Positions 1-9,906 of a stretch of DNA of 64,000 bases are shown piece after piece (the stretch's first letter is position 1; each line of letters opens with the position of its first letter). The translations under genes and the position numbers were made by a program. The notes below the pieces were generated by a model. That model had not been told where the DNA came from. It ran no database searches and saw only the letters and a program-made list of their open reading frames with translations. The DNA lies in the NCBI RefSeq assembly GCF_005405925.1, contig NZ_BJHV01000001.1, positions 4,774,001 to 4,838,000 on the forward strand, given 5' to 3'. This DNA is from Streptomyces antimycoticus (GTDB taxonomy: Bacteria > Actinomycetota > Actinomycetes > Streptomycetales > Streptomycetaceae).

Positions 1-618
<618 letters not shown>

Positions 619-705
619 GCGCCCATCATTACCCAGGGTGCGGCACCGTCCGCCACCGCTGGGAAGCCGCCGTGGACGCTCGTGACAAAGCCGTTGCGAC
701 CCCGT

Positions 706-2406
706 TCAGTTCGCCGCGCCGGGGCGCACGAACGTGGCGGCGGCGGTGTCGAAATGCTGCTTACCCACAGACTTCTCGCCAACCGGGGCGGACAGCCACA
801 GGTCGTACATTTTCCCGTTTTCGTTCCAGCTCAAGTCGTATGTCTGCCGTGAGCCGCCGTCGTCGGCCGAGCCGTTCCAGATGAACGCCCACAGGGCGGC
901 GGGGCGGCCGTTGTGCTCCGTCTCGATGACCTGGCCGCTGCGGTAACCCGGGTAGTCCTGCGGGCCCTTGGCGTCCGCGGTACGGCTGAGCCCCAGCGGA
1001 CCCTCGGCGCTCTGCTCCTGGACATGGATCCCGATCCGGAACTCCATACCGGGCGAGTTGTAGTAGACCCGGGGCGCCTTGTACTCCCGGGCGAACCCCT
1101 CGGGCACGGCGAGCGAGAAGCCGAGCGGGTCCTTGATCAGCTCATAGCCGTCGGGGATCCGGGCCGACGGGTCGGCCGTGGGGTCGGCGTCCTTCACGGG
1201 ACGCTGCGGCGCCTTCTCAGGGGCGCTCGAGCTCCGCGCACCCCCCTTGTCGGCGCTCTGGCTCGTACCCCCGCCCTTCGCCGTGCCACCGTCACCGCCC
1301 CCGTTGTCCAGCAGCGCCACGACGCCCGCGGCCACACCGGCGAGCGCGACCACCGCGGCGGCCACCGTAAGGACGGCACGACGGCGCCCGCCACGACCCG
1401 AACGGGACCGGGCGGCCGGGGCGGCCGCCGGAACGGAGGCGGAGGCGGGGGCGGCCGCCGGGGCGGGGGCAGGGACGGGAGCGGGAGCGGGCACGAACGC
1501 CGAAGAGCCCCGGCCGTCGGGCCCGATCGGCACACTGGGCTGGGTCGGCGTGTACTCCAGGGGGATTTCCGGGGTGTCGCCCACCTCCTGGGCCATCCGC
1601 AGCATCCGCTCGACCTCGTCGCCGCTGAGCCGCTCCTCGGGATCCCGCCGCAACAGCCCCTCGATGACCGGCTTCAGCGGTCCGGCCGCCTCGGGCACGG
1701 GGATCTCGTCGAAGACGACGGCGTGCAGCACCGCGGCCAGGGACTCGCGGTGGAACGGGGATTCACCGCGCACCAGCGTGCACAGCAGCACCCCGAGCGA
1801 CCACAGGTCCGACTCCGGCCCGGTGCGGCGCCCCGACATCCGCTCCGGCGCGGTGTATTCGGGCGAGCCCACGAACGAGCCGGTCTCGGTGATCGTGGTG
1901 GACCCGGTGACCTGCGCGATCCCGAAGTCCGTCAGCACGACCCGGCCGGTGCCGGACTCCACCAGCACATTGGCGGGCTTGATGTCCCGGTGCAGCACCC
2001 CGCGCGCGTGCGCGGCCCGCAGGGCGTCCAGCAGCGCGGCCGCGATCCGCCCCGCCTCACGCGCCCCGACGGGGCCGTGCGCGCTCAACCGGTCTGCGAG
2101 CGAGAGCCCGTCGACCAACTCCATGACGATCCAGGCGCATTCGTCCTCCTCGATCACGTCGTGGAGGACGATCACGTTCGGATGCTTGATCTGTGCGACG
2201 GTCCGGGCCTCGCGCAGGGTGCGCTCGCCGCGCAACTGCGAGTCGAAGGCCGTGAGCCCCTCGTCCACATGGAGTTCCTTGACCGCGACATCACGGCCCA
2301 GAAGCTCGTCGACGGCCCGCCAGACCGTGCCCATTCCGCCGCGCCCGAGCCGCGTGGCCAGCCGGTAGCGGTTGGCGATCAGACGGCCTTCTCCCCCGGT
2401 ACCCAT
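706..2406 (-). CDS. membrane-anchored Ser/Thr protein kinase (PknB-like)
   Basis: Transmembrane eukaryotic-type kinase of about 566 residues. The cytoplasmic kinase domain covers roughly residues 14-280, with the glycine loop RLGRGGMGTVW, Lys43 in VAVKE, HRD at 139-141 (HRDIKPAN), a DFG motif near 160 and an APE motif, so it should be catalytically active. A Pro/Ala-rich linker follows, then one membrane segment (about 343-365) and an extracellular C-terminal domain of ~170 residues with no motif I can name and no PASTA repeat. The ATG at 2404-2406 is chosen because the kinase fold starts a few residues later; a GTG at 2445 is possible. It lies just upstream of the other kinase, same strand. 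The external domain is the likely sensor, by inference. Confidence 0.9.
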   Translation of the reverse strand: MGTGGEGRLIANRYRLATRLGRGGMGTVWRAVDELLGRDVAVKELHVDEGLTAFDSQLRGERTLREARTVAQIKHPNVIVLHDVIEEDECAWIVMELVDGLSLADRLSAHGPVGAREAGRIAAALLDALRAAHARGVLHRDIKPANVLVESGTGRVVLTDFGIAQVTGSTTITETGSFVGSPEYTAPERMSGRRTGPESDLWSLGVLLCTLVRGESPFHRESLAAVLHAVVFDEIPVPEAAGPLKPVIEGLLRRDPEERLSGDEVERMLRMAQEVGDTPEIPLEYTPTQPSVPIGPDGRGSSAFVPAPAPVPAPAPAAAPASASVPAAAPAARSRSGRGGRRRAVLTVAAAVVALAGVAAGVVALLDNGGGDGGTAKGGGTSQSADKGGARSSSAPEKAPQRPVKDADPTADPSARIPDGYELIKDPLGFSLAVPEGFAREYKAPRVYYNSPGMEFRIGIHVQEQSAEGPLGLSRTADAKGPQDYPGYRSGQVIETEHNGRPAALWAFIWNGSADDGGSRQTYDLSWNENGKMYDLWLSAPVGEKSVGKQHFDTAAATFVRPGAAN

Positions 2407-2612
2407 GGGCTCATCTTGCCTCAACCCGCCGAAGCCCTCGAACACCGGACCATGGAGCCGCCCTTACGGGCGATTGAGCATGGGTGCGGCATGCGGGAAC
2501 GTAGGCCATGCCGATGTTAAAGGGGCGGACCGCGGCCGCCCCCATCGGGCAACGTCGCCCTTCCGGACACGAGGGTCTTCCGGCCGGGGCGCCGCCGAGC
2601 GGTGCTGGGGAC

Positions 2613-2725
2613 AGCCGCAGGGTGCCGCAGAGTCTCCGGGGGCTTGGGCCTACCGGATGGGGCCCCAAGGGTGGCGGGGTAAGCCGCAGGGTGCCGTAGC
2701 GCTTCCGAGTGCTTGGGCCGACCGG
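2613..2725. repeat. imperfect direct repeat in intergenic region
   Basis: Two related ~44-bp copies (2613-2656 and 2682-2725) share the core AGCCGCAGGGTGCCG and a downstream CTTGGGCC. They lie in the 500-bp gap between the kinase start and the peptidase stop, where I see no convincing gene. Function unknown. Confidence 0.5.
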
Positions 2726-2844
2726 CGAGTGAGCCGAAGGGGCGCGTCGCTGTCGAAAGGGAGAGCGCGCGCAGGGAGCGAGGAACGAGCGACCGAGCAC
2801 GGTCGACCGTCGACAGCGACTGAGGCGCCCCGGAGGCGAACCGA

Positions 2845-2891
2845 GCCCCAAAAATTGGGGCCGCCCCGCGGCGGGGGTCCACGGGGCGGCC
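2845..2891 (-). terminator. double hairpin downstream of M64 peptidase
   Basis: Two adjacent perfect hairpins lie just past the peptidase stop: 2845-2861 (7-bp arms GCCCCAA/TTGGGGC, AAA loop) and 2859-2891 (10-bp arms GGCCGCCCCG/CGGGGCGGCC). They overlap by three bases, so they may be alternative folds. Neither has a U tract, which is common for Streptomyces terminators. Confidence 0.6.
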
Positions 2892-2910
2892 AGTCAGGGG
2901 GCTGGAAGGG

Positions 2911-4296
2911 TCAGTTCGTGACCTTCCAGGTGCGGGAGTCCGTCAGCAGCTTGCGCAGTGCCGGGTCCTTCACCGCATTCGTGCCGTCCGTCGCCTTCGC
3001 GGTGACGGTGTGGGTCGCCCCGTCGCTCGGGACGCCCAGTGTGGCCGGGGTGACGCTCTTCTTACCGTTCGCGGCGGTGACCTCCGCGCCGTCCACGTAC
3101 CACTTCAGCGATGCGCTCTTGGGGACGCTCACCTGGATGCCCGCCGACCGCTTGAGGGCCGTGGTGGTGGCCGTACGGCTGCTGAGCACGCTGGCGTGGC
3201 TGTTGAAGCCCGCGATCATCGCCTCGCGGCCGGGGAGGCTGAACTCCCGCCCCAGGGTGCGCATGATCGAGTTGTCGGTGGGGCGGTTGATGCCCTTGGG
3301 GTAGTAGCGGCCGCCCTCGTAGGCGCCGACGGTGCCGCCGTCGGGCGAGGTCTGGCCGATCCAGCGGTACCACTTCTTCTGCTGGGCGGTCATCTGGTCG
3401 GCGGTGAGCGTGGTGGCGTTGCCCTCGTCGGGCTCGGCGCCGGTGTAGGTGCCGTACTCCGGGTAGAAGTACTCGTCGGCCAGCTTGCCGAGCGAGTGGC
3501 CGGTCTCATGGACCGCGATCTGGTCGGAGTCGGCGTGGTCGGAGGAGGCGGTGGCGATGCCGTCGTAGCCGACCTGGGAGGTAAGGGTGTAGCCCGCGCC
3601 GCCGTACTTGGTGGAGTTGCCCAGGACGACCACGAGATCGGCCTCGGGCGCCTTGGCCGCGTACGACTCGACCTTGGCGGTGTCGACGCACAGCAGCCGC
3701 TCGATGTCGTCGCACCAGAAGTACGAGCCGAGGGCGGTGTCCTTGACGACGTCCCTGGACGGGTCGCCGGAGACGCCGGACTGGTTGGAGACGGCGTCCA
3801 CGGTCCAGACGTTGAAGAGGTCCTTGTACGAGGCGTACGGCTCCACTGCGGACATCTGGTCCCACTTGGAGCGCGCGTCGGCCTGGAAGTCCGTCTGCTG
3901 GCTCGCGGTGTAGCCGTCGCCGATGAAGACGACGTCCAGCTTGTCGGCCGTGGTGCCGTTGCCGATGAGCGAGGTGACCTCGCCGTCGGCGGCGGTCTCC
4001 TGGGCGGACAGCGAGCGGGCGGCGCGGGCCAGGCGCTCGGGGGTGGCCGCCGGGACCTCGGTGTGGCGGGGGTGGGCGCCCGGGCCGGTGAAGTACTCCA
4101 CGTCCAGGGCGCGCTGCGACGAGGCCGCGTCAGCCGGGCCGGACGACCCGGCCGCTGCCTGCGGGCCGGCCGCTCCGGGCGAGGCGGTGGCCGGCCCGGT
4201 CATGGCGGCGGCCGCCGCCAGGACGATGCCTCCGGCGGCGGCCGCGGTGCGCAGGGAGATGCGGCTGCGTATGCGGCTCCGTATGCGTCTGCGCAC
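2911..4296 (-). CDS. secreted M64-family zinc metallopeptidase
   Basis: Exported peptidase of about 461 residues, family M64 (IgA-peptidase-like). The N-terminus is arginine-rich (RRRIRSRIRSRISLR) and leads into an Ala-rich hydrophobic stretch ending near GPATAS, a signal peptide that may use Tat or Sec. The domain opens with DVVFIGDGYT and carries the zinc site HETGHSLGKLADEY: His263 and His267 bind zinc, Glu264 is the base, and Asp274 is the expected third ligand. The C-terminal ~80 residues (from the QVSVPKSASLKWYVDG stretch) look like a small beta domain. The GTG at 4294-4296 is chosen because GGGAG lies five bases upstream; this removes 29 residues from the longest reading. The substrate is unknown; a role in degrading extracellular protein is inferred. 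Confidence 0.88.
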   Translation of the reverse strand: MRRRIRSRIRSRISLRTAAAAGGIVLAAAAAMTGPATASPGAAGPQAAAGSSGPADAASSQRALDVEYFTGPGAHPRHTEVPAATPERLARAARSLSAQETAADGEVTSLIGNGTTADKLDVVFIGDGYTASQQTDFQADARSKWDQMSAVEPYASYKDLFNVWTVDAVSNQSGVSGDPSRDVVKDTALGSYFWCDDIERLLCVDTAKVESYAAKAPEADLVVVLGNSTKYGGAGYTLTSQVGYDGIATASSDHADSDQIAVHETGHSLGKLADEYFYPEYGTYTGAEPDEGNATTLTADQMTAQQKKWYRWIGQTSPDGGTVGAYEGGRYYPKGINRPTDNSIMRTLGREFSLPGREAMIAGFNSHASVLSSRTATTTALKRSAGIQVSVPKSASLKWYVDGAEVTAANGKKSVTPATLGVPSDGATHTVTAKATDGTNAVKDPALRKLLTDSRTWKVTN

Positions 4297-4328
4297 GGTG
4301 ACTCCCGAAGTCTTCGCGATAAGCGGCC

Positions 4329-4356
4329 AGTTAAGCAGGATTAATTCGCCGCTCAA
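4329..4356 (-). promoter_or_regulatory. candidate promoter of the M64 peptidase gene
   Basis: On the minus strand, TTGAGC (4351-4356) and TTAACT (4329-4334) are separated by 16 bp in a locally AT-rich stretch, about 33 bp upstream of the chosen GTG. The match to a vegetative promoter is reasonable but not perfect. Confidence 0.4.
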
Positions 4357-4447
4357 CCTAAGGGGTCCGGGGGTCGTGGGCAATGGTAATTAGGGAAGTG
4401 GCTAGGAAACCGGGCACCGCACAACCATGTGGCGCCGTCACCACTCG

Positions 4448-5806
4448 TCATCCCCTCTGGTCACGCACCAGCCGCAACAGCCGGTCCAGCACCCGGCGGC
4501 CACCGGCCCGGATCCCGTCGTGCTCGAACTCGTCCGTCACCCAGGTGCGCAGGCCCCGGATCGCCCGGGCGGTGGCCAGGGAGTGCGCCGTGTCCACGTA
4601 CAGATCGTCGTGGTAGATCACGGCGGCCACCGGCACGGTGTTACGGGCCAGCCGCTCGGTGTCGTACAGCGGGCCCCAGCCGGTGCGCTCGGCGAGCAGC
4701 TCGGCGGTGTCGCGCAGCGGACGCAGCGCGGCGTGGGTGTCCAGCATCCAGGGGTGCACCGTCTCGCCTGTAAGGAGCACCGGACGGTCCTCCGTGACCG
4801 CCTTACCGGCGTCGAACGCGGGGAATTCGGCGCGGACCCGCTCCGCGGACCAGTTCGTGGCCCGGCCGTCCTGGGCGTAGATGGACTCCAGCAGAAGGCT
4901 GAAGAGCGGGGTGGCGGCGCGGGAGAGCACCGCCGCCACCTGCTCGCGGAAGGCGTCGCCCAGCCGTGGCCCGTCGGCGGTGGGGACGAACGCGTCCTCC
5001 AGGAGGTAGTGCAGCCGGTGCGCTCCGTCGCCGGTGCCGAGCAGGAAGCCGAGCTGCTGGAGGGCGGGGACGGTGAGCCGGGTCCCGTCCGTCAGGACCT
5101 CCTCGTGGTCGGTCAGATGCCGCACGAGGGCACGGACGATGGCGGCGTCGCCCGGATAGCGGGCGTAGTGGGCGAGGATCTTGCGTTCCATCCGCGGGTA
5201 GGCGGCCCGGTAGACGGCGTCCACGTCGGTGTCGGGGTCGATCGCGGGCAGCCCACCGGCTATCAGGACCGCGTCGAGCCCCTCGGGCGCGTGGGACAGA
5301 TAGCTCACGGCGCAGAAGCCGCCGAAGCTCTGGCCGAGGACGGTCCACGGGCGGTCCCCGATGAGCCGGCGCCGGATCAGCTCACAGTCGCGGACGATCG
5401 CGTCGGCGCGGAAATGGGAGAGATACTCGGCCTGTTCCGCGGGGCCGCCGCGCAGCGGCAGGGTCTGGCGGTTGGCCGGGGTGGAGCGGCCGGTTCCGCG
5501 CTGGTCGAGGAGGAGCACGCGGTATTCGTCGAGCGCGCGGTCCAGCCAGCCGTAACGGCCCACCGGACGGTCCGCGCCGCAGCCGGGCCCGCCCTGGAGG
5601 TAGACCAGCCAGGGGAGCCGGTCGCGCTCGGCACCGGATTTCTCCGCGGCGACGACCTCTCGTGCGTAAAGCCGGATCAGCTCGCCCTCGGGAGCCTTAT
5701 GGTCGAGCGGTACGTCGAAGTGATAGTCGGCGAGGAGCAGTTCCGGCTGACGGACGGTCGTCACGGCGCCCGGCCCGGCCGGTACCGCTGTGCTTGCCTG
5801 CTGCAT
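4448..5806 (-). CDS. proline iminopeptidase-like alpha/beta hydrolase (S33)
   Basis: Alpha/beta-hydrolase of 452 residues related to prolyl aminopeptidases. Visible family marks are the oxyanion-side motif LVYLQGGPGCGADRP, LLDQRGTGRST and the nucleophile elbow GQSFGGFCAVSYL with Ser160. The acid probably lies in VIYHDDLYVDTAHS near residue 410, where the histidine would follow. There is no signal peptide, so it acts in the cytoplasm, probably removing N-terminal proline or similar residues from small peptides. It is transcribed away from an XRE/TPR regulator; the 67-bp gap between the two starts includes the perfect 8-bp palindrome GCTTAAGC, and that regulator may control both genes (inference). 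Confidence 0.85.
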   Translation of the reverse strand: MQQASTAVPAGPGAVTTVRQPELLLADYHFDVPLDHKAPEGELIRLYAREVVAAEKSGAERDRLPWLVYLQGGPGCGADRPVGRYGWLDRALDEYRVLLLDQRGTGRSTPANRQTLPLRGGPAEQAEYLSHFRADAIVRDCELIRRRLIGDRPWTVLGQSFGGFCAVSYLSHAPEGLDAVLIAGGLPAIDPDTDVDAVYRAAYPRMERKILAHYARYPGDAAIVRALVRHLTDHEEVLTDGTRLTVPALQQLGFLLGTGDGAHRLHYLLEDAFVPTADGPRLGDAFREQVAAVLSRAATPLFSLLLESIYAQDGRATNWSAERVRAEFPAFDAGKAVTEDRPVLLTGETVHPWMLDTHAALRPLRDTAELLAERTGWGPLYDTERLARNTVPVAAVIYHDDLYVDTAHSLATARAIRGLRTWVTDEFEHDGIRAGGRRVLDRLLRLVRDQRG

Positions 5807-5873
5807 CCTTCAATCCTCACGTTAAATGAACTTAGCCCGGCGCTTAAGCTACCGCCGGGGAGAAGAGGGCACG

Positions 5874-7334
5874 GTGGCCGACAGAAGCGCCGGTGACGGG
5901 CGGACGGCGGGAACGGTGACGGGGGCGGCCGCGGGGGCGGAATCGACCACCGAGATAGGGCGCCGGGTTCTCAGACTCCGTACGGAACGCGGCCTCACCC
6001 AGCGGCAGCTGGCCGAACCCGCCTACACCGCCGCCTATGTCTCCACCCTCGAGGCCGGGAAGGTGCGCCCCTCCGAGGCCGCGCTGCGCCATCTCGCGGA
6101 CCGGCTCGGCGTCAGCTACGAGGAGCTGACCACCGGCCGCTCACCCCGTGACGCCACCCGGCTGCGCGCCGCCGTCACCGACGCCCGGCGGGCCCTGGCG
6201 ACCGGCGCCGCCGAGGACGCGGCCGAGCTCTTCGCGGAGGTGCGCGACGAGGCGGAGCGGCTCGGGTTCGCCGAGGAGCGGGGTGCGGCCCTGCTGGGGC
6301 TCGGCGACTGCGCGCTGGAGACCGGTGAACTCACCGTCGCGCGCGACCACTTCGAGGCCGTGGAGCGGCTGCTCGCCGGGGAACCGCTGCCCCGCCGGAT
6401 CCCCGCGATCCGCGGCCGGGCGGTGGCCCATCTCCTCGCGGGCGAACTGCGCTACTCCTGCTATCTGCTGGAGAGCGCCATCGACGAGCTCAACGCCTCC
6501 GGGCTGCACGATCCGTACGCGCTGCTGTTGCTCTATACGGCGGCCATCGCGCCCTATATGGACATGGGGGCGCACGCCCGTGCCGTACGCGCCGCCGAGC
6601 TGGCCCTCGCGCTGGCCCCGAGCGTGGACGACCCGGGGCTCATCGCCCGGATGCACCGCGGGGTGGCCCGCACCCTGATCGCCGAGGGGCGCACCGCCGA
6701 GGCCGACGCCTCCCTGGCCAAGGCGCAGGAGCTGTACGAGCAGCTGCGCATCCACACCGACCTGGCGCACTGCCACTGGATGCGCGGCTATGTGCACGCC
6801 CAGGACGGCAATCTGGAGCGCGCCGAGCGCGAATTGCGCACCGCCCGGGACATGCTGGCCTCCAAGCGGGCCGCGCTGTTCACCGTGCAGGTCGAGGTCG
6901 AGCTGGCGGATGTGCTGCGCCGTCGCGGCCGTACGGCCGACGCGGAGGCCCTCTTGCTGCCGCTGCTGGCCCGCACCCCGGCCGAGGGGGCCGCGGATGC
7001 CCCCGGAGAGCCGGACGACGCGGCGGACGAGGTCGGGCTGACCGCGGACCGCGGCGCGGTCCACGCGGGCGGCGCCCACCGGCTGCTGGGCCTGATCGCG
7101 GACGAACGGGGCGACGCCGAGGCCGCGGAGGAGCACTACTGCGCGGCGCTGTCCCTGCTCGAACGCACCGGCGCGGCAGGTGACCTGGCCGATTTGTGCC
7201 GGCTGCTGGGCGATCTGCTGCGCCGGGAGGGCCGCCTGGAGGCCGCGATGGACGCCTACCGCACCGGGCTCGGCCACCGCGCCGCGCCCGGCACCACCAC
7301 CCTGGGCCCGGCCCCCGCCGAGCCCCCCATGTGA
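5874..7334 (+). CDS. XRE-family regulator with TPR repeats
   Basis: DNA-binding regulator of about 486 residues. A helix-turn-helix of the XRE type covers roughly residues 25-85 (LRTERGLTQRQLAEPAYTAA, then STLEAGKVRPSEAALRHLA). The rest is helical and Leu/Ala-rich, with repeated TPR-like A/L/Y spacing, e.g. DHFEAVERLL and ALSLLERTG, and probably senses a peptide or protein partner. The GTG at 5874 follows GGAGAAGAGGG at a good distance and is preferred over the upstream ATG at 5826. It is divergent from the peptidase-like gene, which suggests local control of that gene. No phosphatase or other output domain is seen. Confidence 0.85.
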   Translation: MADRSAGDGRTAGTVTGAAAGAESTTEIGRRVLRLRTERGLTQRQLAEPAYTAAYVSTLEAGKVRPSEAALRHLADRLGVSYEELTTGRSPRDATRLRAAVTDARRALATGAAEDAAELFAEVRDEAERLGFAEERGAALLGLGDCALETGELTVARDHFEAVERLLAGEPLPRRIPAIRGRAVAHLLAGELRYSCYLLESAIDELNASGLHDPYALLLLYTAAIAPYMDMGAHARAVRAAELALALAPSVDDPGLIARMHRGVARTLIAEGRTAEADASLAKAQELYEQLRIHTDLAHCHWMRGYVHAQDGNLERAERELRTARDMLASKRAALFTVQVEVELADVLRRRGRTADAEALLLPLLARTPAEGAADAPGEPDDAADEVGLTADRGAVHAGGAHRLLGLIADERGDAEAAEEHYCAALSLLERTGAAGDLADLCRLLGDLLRREGRLEAAMDAYRTGLGHRAAPGTTTLGPAPAEPPM

Positions 7335-7500
7335 GGCGTCCATCGGCCCTCCCCGCCCCCGCCGACCGCCCAACCCGGCCCCTCCCCGTACCTTCTCGGG
7401 GGCCGGGCGGCGCCTGGGACACCGGTCGGAGACCGGCGTCCGGGGCGCCGGTGGGGCGCCTGGTCGGGGCGCACCACATGGCGGGCGATCGGAGAAACGA
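7335..7500. other. start of the XRE/TPR to response-regulator intergenic region
   Basis: The gene-free stretch 7335-7820 holds two strong hairpins, listed separately, and no ORF with a credible ribosome site. The 7335-7500 segment itself shows nothing I can name. Confidence 0.5.
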
Positions 7501-7537
7501 GTCAGGCCGCCGCGTGTGGGGGTCGCGGCGGCCTGAC
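7501..7537. terminator. perfect 14-bp hairpin, likely terminator
   Basis: Arms 7501-7514 and 7524-7537 (GTCAGGCCGCCGCG and its exact complement) enclose a 9-base loop. It lies 167 bp past the XRE/TPR stop and could stop transcription in either direction. Confidence 0.65.
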
Positions 7538-7694
7538 CGCGGCAACACTCCGCCTGCCGTTTCCGCCGACCGCGCATCGGGAGGCACTCCGGCGCGTTCA
7601 CGGGGCTGGGGTTTCGGGACGACCCCACGGGGTGATGCGGCTTGAGATCCACTCTGCCTGGCCGCGGCCGCCGGGGAAATCCACCATTGGGCGT

Positions 7695-7739
7695 CCGTCA
7701 CCCCCGCCGGTCGGCGGGGGTGTTCCCGCCCACTGACGG
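7695..7739. promoter_or_regulatory. nested hairpin upstream of the two-component system
   Basis: An inner perfect 10-bp stem (7700-7709 with 7712-7721, ACCCCCGCCG and complement) sits inside a 6-bp outer stem (CCGTCA 7695-7700 with TGACGG 7734-7739). It ends about 80 bp before the response-regulator start, so it may be a terminator for upstream reads or a leader structure. Confidence 0.4.
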
Positions 7740-7820
7740 AGCCAACCACTCCATATTCGCTCTCCGATGAGGCAGGCTGTCCGGGCAATGGGCATGACAG
7801 CTGAGGAGAGGGAGCGGCCG

Positions 7821-8489
7821 GTGATTCGTGTTGCTGTTGTGGACGACGAAGCGCTCGTACGATCCGGTCTGCGACTGATCCTGGGCACGGCCCCGGACAT
7901 CGACGTGGTGGCGGAATGTTCCGGAGCCTCCGCGGTGGCCACGGTGTTGGGCAGTAAGGCCGATGTGGTCCTCCTCGACATCCGGATGCCGGATGCCGAC
8001 GGGCTCACCGTGCTCAGACAGTTGCGGGCCGCGCCCCGCTCCCCCGCCGTGGCCATGCTGACGACCTTCGACGTCCAGGAGTACCTCGCGGCCGCGCTGC
8101 GCGCCGGAGCCGCGGGCTTCCTCCTCAAGGACACCGATCCGGAACAGCTCGTACGGGCCGTACGCACCCTCGCCGAGGGCGGCAGCGTCCTCGACCCGGC
8201 CGTCACCCGCGCCGTGATCGGCGGCTATCTCGCCGCCGAGGCGGAGGCCACGGCCGCCGAGGCCGTCGAGGCGCTCACCCCGCGCGAACGCGAGGTGCTG
8301 GCGCTGCTGGGCGAGGGGCTGGCCAATCCCCAGATCGCCGAGCGGATGGGACTGGCGCCCAGCACCGTCAAGGACCATGTGCGGGCGGTGCTCGGCAAGC
8401 TGGGCGGGCTCAACCGCGTCCAGGCCGCGATCGTCGCCGACCGCGCCGGACTCGTCACGAGCCGACCGCCGATAGGCGGCGCCCGATGA
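7821..8489 (+). CDS. NarL/FixJ-type response regulator
   Basis: Two-component regulator of about 222 residues. The receiver domain shows the acidic pair VVDDE at 8-10, the phosphoacceptor Asp53 in VVLLDIRMPD, a T in MLTTFD and K near 103 in FLLKDTD. A LuxR-type HTH follows (LTPREREVLALLGEGLANPQ, then STVKDHVRAVLGKL). The GTG at 7821 is chosen because GGAGAGGGAG lies eight bases upstream and the receiver fold begins at once; an ATG at 7794 is less likely. The stop overlaps the histidine-kinase start (ATGA), so the pair is translationally coupled. The regulator precedes its kinase, which is less common for this class in Streptomyces. The signal is unknown. Confidence 0.93.
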   Translation: MIRVAVVDDEALVRSGLRLILGTAPDIDVVAECSGASAVATVLGSKADVVLLDIRMPDADGLTVLRQLRAAPRSPAVAMLTTFDVQEYLAAALRAGAAGFLLKDTDPEQLVRAVRTLAEGGSVLDPAVTRAVIGGYLAAEAEATAAEAVEALTPREREVLALLGEGLANPQIAERMGLAPSTVKDHVRAVLGKLGGLNRVQAAIVADRAGLVTSRPPIGGAR

Positions 8490-9826
8490 CCGTCTCCCCG
8501 CTGCCGCCCCGTAGTTCGTCCCCGGGCACGCCGGGCGCGCCCCCGGCGTCGTCCCCCGCACCCGCCTCCTCCGCCTCCTCGCTGTCGCCTGTCTCCGCCG
8601 GCCGGTGGCGACCGCCGCGCCGGGTCATGCGCTGGGGGTCGCTGATCGTCCCCGTCCTCCTCGCGGTGGCCGACGCGCTGCTCGTCAACGGCGTCACCTT
8701 CGGGCTGGAGCTCAACGTCTCGCTGGCCGCGGCCGCCGCGCTGCTGGTGCGCCGGCGGCTGCCCGCGCTGGTCTTCCTGATCACGCTGCCGGGGATCCTC
8801 ATCGGCTACGTCTGGTTCGCGCCGATGATCGCCCTCTACACGGTGGCCCTGCTCCGCCCCAACCACCGGCTGCTGGGGATCTCCGCGCTGCTGCTGGCCG
8901 CCGCGCACTTCATCCCCTGGCCGGTCTCCGACTTCGAGCCGACCGCGTACCGGGAGAACACCCTCACGCTCATCGACGCGTGCGTGACCTCGGTGGGGCC
9001 CATCGCGCTGGGCCTCCTGGTGCGTACGCGAGGGGAACTCGCCGCCCGGATCGAGGATCTGACCCGCAGCCGCCGCCACGCCGACGAGCTGATCGCCGAG
9101 CAGGTGCTGTCCACCGAACGCGCCCGGCTCGCCCGCGAGATGCACGATGTGGTCGCCCATCAGGTCAGCCTCATCAGCCTGCAGGCCGGGGCGGTGCAGA
9201 TCAGCGCGGAGGACGCGAAGGCGCGGGAGGGCGCGCGGACGATCCGCGAGCTGTCCGTGCGGACCCTGGACGAACTCCGCCATATGGTCGGCATCCTGCG
9301 CGCCGCGGGCGGCGACCACGAGGAGCTGACCCCGCAGCCCCGGCTGGCGGATCTGCCCCGGCTGATCGAACTCAGCGCGCTGAACGTCAGCTTCGAGGCG
9401 GACGACGCGACGCGGCGCCCGGGCCATCCGGAGGCCGTGGAACGGGCCGCCTTCCGCATCGTCCAAGAGGCGCTGACCAACGTCCGCAAGCACGCGCCGG
9501 GGGCGCGGGTGACGGTACGGGTGAACGACGCGGAGGAGGCCGAAGGCGCGGCTCAAACGGCGACTGAAGGCGCGGCTCCGTCAGCGGCTCAAGGGACGGC
9601 TGAGAAGGCGGAGGAGACACGGGGCCTGCGGGTCGAGGTGCGCAACGGCCCGCCCGACGCCTCCGCCGTGGCCCCGGGGCTGCCGGGTGGCGGTCACGGC
9701 CTGGTCGGGCTGCGGGAGCGCGCACAACTGCTGGGCGGCACGCTGGAGGCAGGGCCCACGGAGGAGGGCGGCTTCGTCGTACGGGCCGACTTCCCCAAGA
9801 CCCCGCGCGTCACGGGAACGGCATGA
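8486..9826 (+). CDS. sensor histidine kinase (HisKA_3 type)
   Basis: Membrane sensor kinase of 446 residues, partner of the preceding response regulator. After a Pro/Ser-rich start, roughly residues 45-180 hold four to five hydrophobic membrane segments with short loops, so the sensor is mainly intramembrane. The H-box is RLAREMHDVVAHQVSLI with phosphorylatable His220. The ATPase domain follows, with the N-box AFRIVQEALTNVRKHA and the glycine box GGGHGLVGLRERAQLLGG. An Ala/Glu-rich insert near 360-380 separates these boxes and looks like a low-complexity expansion. It overlaps the regulator stop by four bases. Confidence 0.93.
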   Translation: MTVSPLPPRSSSPGTPGAPPASSPAPASSASSLSPVSAGRWRPPRRVMRWGSLIVPVLLAVADALLVNGVTFGLELNVSLAAAAALLVRRRLPALVFLITLPGILIGYVWFAPMIALYTVALLRPNHRLLGISALLLAAAHFIPWPVSDFEPTAYRENTLTLIDACVTSVGPIALGLLVRTRGELAARIEDLTRSRRHADELIAEQVLSTERARLAREMHDVVAHQVSLISLQAGAVQISAEDAKAREGARTIRELSVRTLDELRHMVGILRAAGGDHEELTPQPRLADLPRLIELSALNVSFEADDATRRPGHPEAVERAAFRIVQEALTNVRKHAPGARVTVRVNDAEEAEGAAQTATEGAAPSAAQGTAEKAEETRGLRVEVRNGPPDASAVAPGLPGGGHGLVGLRERAQLLGGTLEAGPTEEGGFVVRADFPKTPRVTGTA

Positions 9827-9860
9827 GCGGGCCACGAACAGCCCTGGGACGGGGAGGCGG

Positions 9861-9906
9861 GCGAACGCCCCTCGGCGGACGAGCGCGAACGCCCCTAGGC
9901 GGACAG
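9861..9906. repeat. duplicated 3' end of the STAS gene (24-bp period)
   Basis: A 22-bp segment at 9885-9906, which includes the STAS stop codon, recurs at 9861-9882 with a 24-bp period and few mismatches (GCGAACGCCCCTNGGCGGAC). In the outer copy the stop triplet has changed. One of several such cases in the window. Confidence 0.6.
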